Below, in pieces: positions 57,902 through 64,000 of a DNA stretch of 64,000 bases. Positions within the stretch are counted from its first letter, which is position 1. The number at the start of each line of letters is the position of its first letter. The position numbers were made by a program, and so were the translations under genes. Source of the DNA: an uncultured Pelagibacteraceae bacterium (lineage in GTDB: Bacteria; Pseudomonadota; Alphaproteobacteria; Pelagibacterales; Pelagibacteraceae); assembly GCA_902613915.1 (NCBI GenBank), contig CACMJB010000006.1, positions 1 to 64,000 of the forward strand, given 5' to 3'. The notes below the pieces were generated by a model. That model had not been told where the DNA came from and made no database searches. It saw only the letters and a list, made by a program, of their open reading frames with translations.

Positions 57902-60900
57902 TCAATTTAGTTCAATGTTTAATGCTAAAGCTCTTATCTCTTTAACTAGAACGTTAAATGACTCAGGAACTCCTGACTCAAAATTATTGTTTCCTTTTAC
58001 AATAGTTTCATAAACTTTTGTTCTACCGGCAACATCATCAGATTTTACTGTTAATATTTCTTGTAATGTATACGAAGCCCCGTAAGCTTCAAGAGCCCAC
58101 ACTTCCATCTCACCAAATCTTTGTCCGCCTAGTTGAGCTTTGCCTCCCAAAGGTTGTTGAGTTACTAAACTATATGGTCCCGTGGATCTTGCGTGAATTT
58201 TATCTTCCACTAAATGGTTTAATTTTAACATATAAATTATTCCAACAGTGACGGGTCTATCGAACCTCTCACCAGTTTGACCATTCCACAAATATGTTTG
58301 GCCAGAGTTTGGAAGTTTTGCTAAGTCTAACATTTTTGTAATATCCTCTGTGCTCGCTCCATCAAAAACAGGCGTAGCAATTGGAACTCCGTTGGATAAA
58401 TTTTGAACTAATTCTGCGATTTCTTTGTTTGAAAGTTTTGATATAACATCGTCAAAGTACGATTTACCATAAATTTCTTTTAGTTTATCTTTTACTTTAT
58501 CTAATTCTTCGTCAAAATTTTTTAAATATTTTTTTATTTGATCGCCCAATTCAGAACAAGACCAACCCAAATGAGTTTCTAAAATTTGTCCTACATTCAT
58601 ACGACTTGGTACACCTAAAGGATTTAAAACTATATCTACTGGTTTTCCATTTTCCATATATGGCATATCTTCTACTGGCACTATCTTGCTAACTACACCT
58701 TTATTACCATGTCTACCGGCCATTTTATCTCCAGGCATTAGCCTTCTCTTTACTGCAACAAAAACTTTAACTACCTTCATTACTGTTGGCAATAAATCAT
58801 CACCTTGTTGTATTTTTGTAACTTTATCTTCAAATCTTAATTTTATATCCTCAAACGCATTTTCAAATTGTTTTTTCAATTTTTCAAGATCATTATTAAG
58901 ATCCTGTTTTTGTAAAGAAATCTTCCACAGGTCTTTTAATGTTAAATTCTCAAAATCATTAAGATTTAATGTTGTTTCTGGTTTTAAGTCTTTAAATTGT
59001 TTATTTATTCTTTGACCATTTAATAAATCTATTGCTCTTTGTTTTATATTTCTATTTAGAATTTCTTCCTCTACTTTTTTGTCTTCTTGCACTGACTCTA
59101 TTTCAGCTCTTTCTATAGCTATAGATCTCTCATCTTTTTCAATTCCGTGTCTATTGAAAACTCTTACGTCAATTACTACACCTGTACTTCCTGAGGGAAG
59201 TTTAAGAGATGAGTCTCTAACATCTGTAGCTTTTTCACCAAAGATGGATCTTAAAAGTTTTTCCTCCGGGCTCGATGAAGTTTCACTTTTTGGAGTTACT
59301 TTTCCAACTAAAATATCACCAGGTTTTACTTCAGCACCAACATAAACTATACCCGATTCATCAAGATTTCTTAAGCTTTCTTCACTAACGTTAGGAATAT
59401 CTCTAGTTATTTCTTCAGCACCAAGTTTTGTGTCTCTTGCCATAGACTCATATTCTTCAATATGAACCGATGTAAATACATCATCTGTAACACATCTTTC
59501 TGAGATTAATATTGAGTCTTCAAAGTTATATCCTTGCCATGGCATAAAAGCTACGGTTACATTCTTACCTAAAGCTAATTCACCAAGTTTAGTAGCTGGT
59601 CCATCTGCAATTATATCTCCTTTTTTTATCTTATCACCCACTTTTACCAATGGTTTTTGGTTAATACATGTGTTTTGATTTGATCTTTGAAATTTGGATA
59701 AATTATAAATGTCAACAGCTGATTGTGATAAATCTGTAACTTCTGTAGCCTTTACAACAATTCTTTTACCATCTATTTTGTCAACAAACCCGTTTCTTTT
59801 TGCCACAATAGTTACACCTGAGTCTAAGGCTACATCTGACTCAATTCCTGTTCCTACAAGTGGTGAATCTGGTTTCAACAAAGGCACAGCCTGCCTCATC
59901 ATGTTTGACCCCATTAATGCTCTATTAGCATCATCATTTTCTAAAAAAGGTATAAGAGCTGCTGCTACTGATACTAATTGTTTAGGTGAAACATCAATAT
60001 AGTCAATATTATCTTTTGTAGATAATTCAAAATTTAAATTTTTTCTACAAGCTACTAATTCTTCAACAAATGATCCATCATTATTTAAAGCTGAATTAGC
60101 TTGAGCAATTGTGAATTTTTCTTCTTCTATTGCAGAAAGATATTTTATTTCTGAAGTTACTTTACCATTCATTACTTTTTTGTAAGGACTTTCGATATAA
60201 CCAAATTTATTTACTCTACAATAAGTAGCTAAACTATTTATTAATCCAATATTGGGTCCCTCTGGTGTTTCAATAGGACAAATTCTTCCATAATGAGTTG
60301 GATGTACGTCTCTAACTTCAAAACCAGCTCTCTCTCTAGTTAAGCCTCCAGGCCCTAATGCTGAAACTCTTCTTTTGTGAGTGATTTCTGATAATGGATT
60401 GGTTTGATCCATAAATTGAGATAACTGAGAAGTTGCAAAAAAATCTTTTAATGATGTAGTTATTGGTTTGGCGTTAATCAAATCTTGAGGCATAGCTGAC
60501 TCGATTTCTAAAAATGTCGACATTTTTTCTTTTACAGTCCTTTCCATTCTTAAAAGACCAATTCTAAATTGATTTTCTACTAACTCTCCTACGGATCGAA
60601 CTCTTCTATTTCCTAGATGATCAATATCATCTACATCTCCCTTTCCGTCTCTAAGATCTAACATAAATTTAATAATAGCAACGATATCTTCTGTATCTAA
60701 AACTGTTTTCTTTAAGCTTGTTTTAAGATTTAGTTTAGAATTGAGTTTTACCCTTCCAACTTCTGACAAATCATATCTTTCTTTTTTAAAGTATAGATTA
60801 GTAAAGATTTCTTCTGCTATTTCTGTAGACGGAGCTTCACCTGGCCTTAAAACTTTATAAATGTCATTAAGAGCATCAATTTTATTTATATTCTTATCTA

Positions 60901-61993
60901 TTTTGAGACTTTCTAAAATATATGGTCCTTTATTAATTGGATCTATATTAACAATACTTAATTCATTCACATCTTGAGATATAATCTTTTCTAAATGATC
61001 TTCAGTTAAATCGAACCCGGCGCCTACTATTTGCTCCCCATTTTTGTCTTTAATATCTTTACCTAAATATTTTCCCACAATTTGTTCATTGGGGATAGAA
61101 ATTTTGCTTAAACCTTTTTCAATAAGTTTTTTTGCAATTGGTAAATTTAATTTCTCACCCTTTCCTAAAACTTTTTTATTATTATTAGCATCAATTAAAT
61201 CATATGATAATTTAAGAGGTCTTTTAAAATTTTCTAAATTAAAATCTGTAATCCAACTTTTTTTATCTTTGTTATACGAATACTTATTTGTAGAATAAAA
61301 TGTCTCAATAATCTTATCCTTTGAGAATCCTAATGCAAATAATAATGTTGAAATTGGAAGTTTCTTTTTTCTATCAATTCTAAAATATAAAATATCCTTT
61401 GGATCAAATTCAAAATCTAACCAAGAACCTCTTCCTGGAATTATTCTGCAATTAAATAATAATTTTCCACTTGCATGAGTTTTGCCTTTGTCATGATCAA
61501 AAAAAACTCCTGGACTTCTGTGCATTTGATTTACAACAACTCTTTCAACACCATTAGTTATAAAAGTTGCACTTGGAGTCATTAGTGGTAAATCTCCTAT
61601 AAAAACTTCTTGTTCTTTTGCAGAAAGAATTTGTTTTGTATTATTTTCTGAATCTATATCATAAACAACTAATCTAAGGTTTGCTTTAAGAGCTGCAGCA
61701 TATGATAAGCTTCTTTGTTTACACTCAATAACATCAAATTTAGGTTTTTCTAATTTATAAGAAATATACTCTAAGGTTGATTTTTCATTTCCATCCTCAA
61801 TTGGAAAAATGCTTTTAAAAACTTTATCGATACCTTTTGATAAATCACTTAATTGCTCTTTAAGTGATTTGGATTCTAAAAACTCATTATAAGAGTTTTT
61901 TTGGACTTCTATTAAGTTTGGAATAGATAAACCCTCTACTAATTTTCCAAAGTTTTTTCTTATATGTTTCTTTTGCGTAAAAGATAATTGCAT
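57902..61993 (-). CDS. rpoB: RNA polymerase beta subunit
   Basis: Catalytic-cleft subunit, 1363 residues from the ATG at 61993; a TTG 39 bases upstream would add residues without family support. The rif-region sequence [33 protein letters not shown], and [12 protein letters not shown] are typical and look wild type. It is transcribed with rplL upstream and rpoC downstream. Confidence 0.99.
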   Translation of the reverse strand: MQLSFTQKKHIRKNFGKLVEGLSIPNLIEVQKNSYNEFLESKSLKEQLSDLSKGIDKVFKSIFPIEDGNEKSTLEYISYKLEKPKFDVIECKQRSLSYAAALKANLRLVVYDIDSENNTKQILSAKEQEVFIGDLPLMTPSATFITNGVERVVVNQMHRSPGVFFDHDKGKTHASGKLLFNCRIIPGRGSWLDFEFDPKDILYFRIDRKKKLPISTLLFALGFSKDKIIETFYSTNKYSYNKDKKSWITDFNLENFKRPLKLSYDLIDANNNKKVLGKGEKLNLPIAKKLIEKGLSKISIPNEQIVGKYLGKDIKDKNGEQIVGAGFDLTEDHLEKIISQDVNELSIVNIDPINKGPYILESLKIDKNINKIDALNDIYKVLRPGEAPSTEIAEEIFTNLYFKKERYDLSEVGRVKLNSKLNLKTSLKKTVLDTEDIVAIIKFMLDLRDGKGDVDDIDHLGNRRVRSVGELVENQFRIGLLRMERTVKEKMSTFLEIESAMPQDLINAKPITTSLKDFFATSQLSQFMDQTNPLSEITHKRRVSALGPGGLTRERAGFEVRDVHPTHYGRICPIETPEGPNIGLINSLATYCRVNKFGYIESPYKKVMNGKVTSEIKYLSAIEEEKFTIAQANSALNNDGSFVEELVACRKNLNFELSTKDNIDYIDVSPKQLVSVAAALIPFLENDDANRALMGSNMMRQAVPLLKPDSPLVGTGIESDVALDSGVTIVAKRNGFVDKIDGKRIVVKATEVTDLSQSAVDIYNLSKFQRSNQNTCINQKPLVKVGDKIKKGDIIADGPATKLGELALGKNVTVAFMPWQGYNFEDSILISERCVTDDVFTSVHIEEYESMARDTKLGAEEITRDIPNVSEESLRNLDESGIVYVGAEVKPGDILVGKVTPKSETSSSPEEKLLRSIFGEKATDVRDSSLKLPSGSTGVVIDVRVFNRHGIEKDERSIAIERAEIESVQEDKKVEEEILNRNIKQRAIDLLNGQRINKQFKDLKPETTLNLNDFENLTLKDLWKISLQKQDLNNDLEKLKKQFENAFEDIKLRFEDKVTKIQQGDDLLPTVMKVVKVFVAVKRRLMPGDKMAGRHGNKGVVSKIVPVEDMPYMENGKPVDIVLNPLGVPSRMNVGQILETHLGWSCSELGDQIKKYLKNFDEELDKVKDKLKEIYGKSYFDDVISKLSNKEIAELVQNLSNGVPIATPVFDGASTEDITKMLDLAKLPNSGQTYLWNGQTGERFDRPVTVGIIYMLKLNHLVEDKIHARSTGPYSLVTQQPLGGKAQLGGQRFGEMEVWALEAYGASYTLQEILTVKSDDVAGRTKVYETIVKGNNNFESGVPESFNVLVKEIRALALNIELN

Positions 61994-62016
61994 TAAATAT
62001 AAAAAAATCTTATCGC

Positions 62017-62040
62017 AAATTTTACTTTGCAATAAAATTT
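62017..62040 (-). promoter_or_regulatory. Hairpin in the rplL-rpoB intergenic region
   Basis: Perfect 8-base inverted repeat AAATTTTA / TAAAATTT with an 8-base loop, 15 bases after rplL and 24 before rpoB. In enterobacteria this gap holds an attenuator and an RNase III site; here the stem is AT-only with a T run about ten bases later, so partial termination or processing is possible. Confidence 0.35.
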
Positions 62041-62055
62041 AGTCTTTAATTTTGT

Positions 62056-62427
62056 TTACTTTAATTCTACCTTAGCTCCAGCTGCTTCAAGTTTTTTCTT
62101 AAATTCTTCAGCATCTTTTTTAGCCACGCCACCTTTAACTTCTTTCGGTGCAGCTTCAACTAAATCTTTAGCTTCTTTTAAACCTAAACCAGTTATTGCT
62201 CTCACTTCTTTTATAACATTAATTTTTTTATCACCTGCTGATGCTAAGAAAATTGAAAATTCAGATTTTTCCTCACCTGCTGGTGCTGCTGCTCCACCTG
62301 CTGGTGCTGCTGCAACTGGGGCTGCTGCTGTTACTCCCCATTTTTCTTCAAGTTGTTTTGACAACTCTGCCGCTTCAACAACTGTTAAAGTGGAAAGTTC
62401 ATCTATAATTTTATTTAAGTCTGCCAT
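62056..62427 (-). CDS. rplL: 50S ribosomal protein L7/L12
   Basis: Stalk protein, 123 residues, recruiting translation GTPases. An N-terminal dimerisation part, an Ala/Pro/Gly hinge (about 33-52) and the C-terminal domain with [24 protein letters not shown] are in order. It follows rplJ by 15 bases. Confidence 0.99.
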   Translation of the reverse strand: MADLNKIIDELSTLTVVEAAELSKQLEEKWGVTAAAPVAAAPAGGAAAPAGEEKSEFSIFLASAGDKKINVIKEVRAITGLGLKEAKDLVEAAPKEVKGGVAKKDAEEFKKKLEAAGAKVELK

Positions 62428-62442
62428 TTTTAATCCTGTGAT

Positions 62443-62955
62443 TTAATTTTTTAAACTCTTTGCGCGGGCTAAATTAGCAATTTTTGAGCCAGGTGCAAGC
62501 AAAATACTCACTAATTTTTGAGCTGGTGTAGCTAATATTCCTACAATTTTAGCTCTAGCTTCATCCAAAGATGGGAGTGTGGCAATTACAGACACCTCTT
62601 TTTCATCCAAAACCTTACCATCCATAAATCCAGCTATTATTTTTAGTTTTTCGTTTGATTTTGAGAATTTAGTTAAAATTTTTGCTGTAGTTATGGGGTC
62701 AGAAGAAATCGCTGCGGCTGTTGGACCAATAAAATACTTCTCGAGATCTTTTTTTGATGTTTCTTTTAAGGCAATTTTAGTAATTCTATTTTTTGTTATT
62801 TTGAAAAGAATCCCTTTTTCTCTTAATTCTTTTCTTAAGCCATCTAATTCATTTACATTTAAACCTTGATATTGAGCGATCATTACTGATTCATTGTCAG
62901 TAAAATTCTTTTTCATTTCTTCTATGTAATTTTTTTTTAATTCCTTCGACATCAT
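62443..62955 (-). CDS. rplJ: 50S ribosomal protein L10
   Basis: Stalk base protein, 170 residues. QYQGLNVNELDGLRKELREKG and KNRITKIAL are conserved. Two adjacent ATGs are possible; AGAAGGA upstream fits the first. Only four bases separate it from rplA, so the long L10 autoregulatory leader seen in E. coli is absent. Confidence 0.97.
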   Translation of the reverse strand: MMSKELKKNYIEEMKKNFTDNESVMIAQYQGLNVNELDGLRKELREKGILFKITKNRITKIALKETSKKDLEKYFIGPTAAAISSDPITTAKILTKFSKSNEKLKIIAGFMDGKVLDEKEVSVIATLPSLDEARAKIVGILATPAQKLVSILLAPGSKIANLARAKSLKN

Positions 62956-62959
62956 AAAT

Positions 62960-63646
62960 TTATTTTCCTTCTACTTTGTAAGAAATTCCCATTGTGGAGG
63001 TTAAGTAAGCACCTTTTATAAAATCACCTTTAACAGTATCAGGTTTTTCTTTTTTAACACTTTCAATAAAATGATTGTAATTTTCTAATAGCTTTTCTGA
63101 AGAAAAGCTTTTTCTTCCTATTGTGGATGCAAGATTTCCATCTTTGTCATTTCGAATTTCAACTAAACCAAATTTAATATCTTTAATTGCTTTTGTTAAA
63201 TCAGATGCAACTGTTCCTAATTTCGGATTTGGCATTAAACCTTTAGGGCCTAAAACTTTTCCATGTTTTCCAATTTTACCCATCATAGCTGGAGTACAAA
63301 TAAGTTTTGTAAAATCAAGTTTTCCTATTGCAATTTTTTCAATTAGGTCATCAGATCCAACTACATCTGCACCAGCTTTTTTTGCTTGATCAATTTTCTC
63401 TGGTTCGCATAAAACTGCTACTTTATTTTTTTTTCCAGAACCATTAGGTAAATTAACAACTGTCCTTAAACTAAGATCACCACCTTTTGATTGTTTTAAA
63501 TTTATCTTTAAAGATACATCTACGGACTCGTCAAATTTTGTAGTTGCATTTTTTTTTACTAAAACTAATGCATCTTTAACTGCGATTTTTTTATTTTTAA
63601 TAGAAGTTTTTAAAATTTCTTTGTATCTTTTTGAGTTTTTTTTCAT
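62960..63646 (-). CDS. rplA: 50S ribosomal protein L1
   Basis: L1-stalk protein, 228 residues. The signature GKIGKHGKVLGPKGLMPNPK and TVASDLTKAIKDIKFG are present. Two bases separate it from rplK. Confidence 0.98.
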   Translation of the reverse strand: MKKNSKRYKEILKTSIKNKKIAVKDALVLVKKNATTKFDESVDVSLKINLKQSKGGDLSLRTVVNLPNGSGKKNKVAVLCEPEKIDQAKKAGADVVGSDDLIEKIAIGKLDFTKLICTPAMMGKIGKHGKVLGPKGLMPNPKLGTVASDLTKAIKDIKFGLVEIRNDKDGNLASTIGRKSFSSEKLLENYNHFIESVKKEKPDTVKGDFIKGAYLTSTMGISYKVEGK

Positions 63647-63648
63647 TA

Positions 63649-64000
63649 TTATTCTTTAACCTCTATACCCATAGATCTTGCTGAACCACAAATAATTTTT
63701 GTTGCCTCTTTAATATCAAATGCGTTTAGATCTTTCATTTTCTCTTTTGCTATTGCTTCAGCTTGTTTCATAGTTATGGAGCCTGCAACAATTCTTCCAG
63801 GTTCTTTTGATCCGCTTTTTAATTTAGCTGCTTCTCTAATAAAATGTGAAGCTGGTGGAGATTTTATAATGAAGTCAAATTTTTTATCTTTGTAAACAGT
63901 AATAATTACGGGAACAGGTTTTCCCATGAAAGCTTTTGTCTTTTCGTTAAAGGCTTTACAAAATTCCATGATGTTAATTCCCCTTTGACCTAAAGCAGGA
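63649..64000 (-). CDS. rplK: 50S ribosomal protein L11 (5' end outside window)
   Basis: GTPase-centre protein. The 116 residues visible run from [21 protein letters not shown] to the stop; about 25 N-terminal residues lie beyond base 64000. An internal Met at 63969 is not the start, since PALGQRG upstream is conserved L11 sequence. [22 protein letters not shown] and the C-terminal RNA-binding domain ending [12 protein letters not shown] are canonical. Confidence 0.97.
   Translation of the reverse strand, partial: PALGQRGINIMEFCKAFNEKTKAFMGKPVPVIITVYKDKKFDFIIKSPPASHFIREAAKLKSGSKEPGRIVAGSITMKQAEAIAKEKMKDLNAFDIKEATKIICGSARSMGIEVKE

Noticed and set aside
62290-62350. Locally GC-rich repeat-like stretch in rplL
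   Set aside because: It encodes the Ala/Pro/Gly hinge normal for L7/L12, not an insertion.

Overview
The window is chromosomal DNA from a streamlined, very AT-rich alphaproteobacterium, most likely a member of the SAR11 clade (Candidatus Pelagibacter). Three things point there. Coding sequence is rich in Lys, Asn and Ile and lies almost wall to wall, with start and stop codons of neighbours often overlapping (ATGA, TAATG). Gene order is alphaproteobacterial (rpiB-glyA-nrdR-ribD, rel-pyrE-pdxJ-acpS-lepB-rnc, gatCAB opposite ruvX, pyrB-pyrC'-plsY-topA, adk inside the ribosomal cluster). A TPP-riboswitch-controlled solute:sodium symporter matches the thiV gene described in Pelagibacter. No gene-free stretch exceeds 300 bases, and I see no insertion sequence, prophage, CRISPR array or integrase.

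Left part (1-11036): ribD (cut by the window edge), nrdR, glyA and rpiB on the minus strand, hemB on plus, then a minus-strand run dapA-smpB-folK-rel-pyrE-pdxJ-acpS-lepB-rnc-recO. These serve riboflavin, dNTP control, one-carbon units, heme, lysine, folate, stringent response, pyrimidines, vitamin B6, acyl-carrier activation and protein/RNA processing. Two genes usual in this neighbourhood in relatives, era and rpoZ, are missing from their positions, and Rel is shortened between its TGS and ACT domains.

Middle (11068-37665): a lytic transglycosylase, a tRNA-Ser(GCU), a RarD-like transporter, thiV with its riboswitch, an SOS-type umuDC pair with an alphaproteobacterial LexA box, a periplasmic binding protein and ABC permease without an ATPase, a MATE exporter, trhO, an O-methyltransferase, gatCAB, ruvX, pyrB, a dihydroorotase-like pyrC' lacking the metal-binding His pair, plsY, topA, ridA, ugd, galU, panC, mgtE, lipB and an RluA-family pseudouridine synthase.

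Right part (37676-64000): about 26 kb of minus-strand translation and transcription genes in one direction: rplKAJL, rpoBC, rpsLG, fusA, rpsJ, rplCDWB, rpsS, rplV, rpsC, rplP, rpmC, rpsQ, rplNXE, rpsNH, rplFR, rpsE, rplO, secY, adk, rpsMK, rpoA, rplQ. Internal promoters are visible before rpsL and rpsM. rpmD (L30) and tuf are absent from their usual positions.

The most interesting signals are regulatory. The TPP aptamer of thiV seems to begin at its own transcription start, with a promoter embedded in the end of umuC, no visible P1 stem, and the Shine-Dalgarno inside the aptamer. The umuDC promoter has a LexA box flush against its -10. Most of the window is otherwise ordinary housekeeping DNA, and I did not find a wholly new system.
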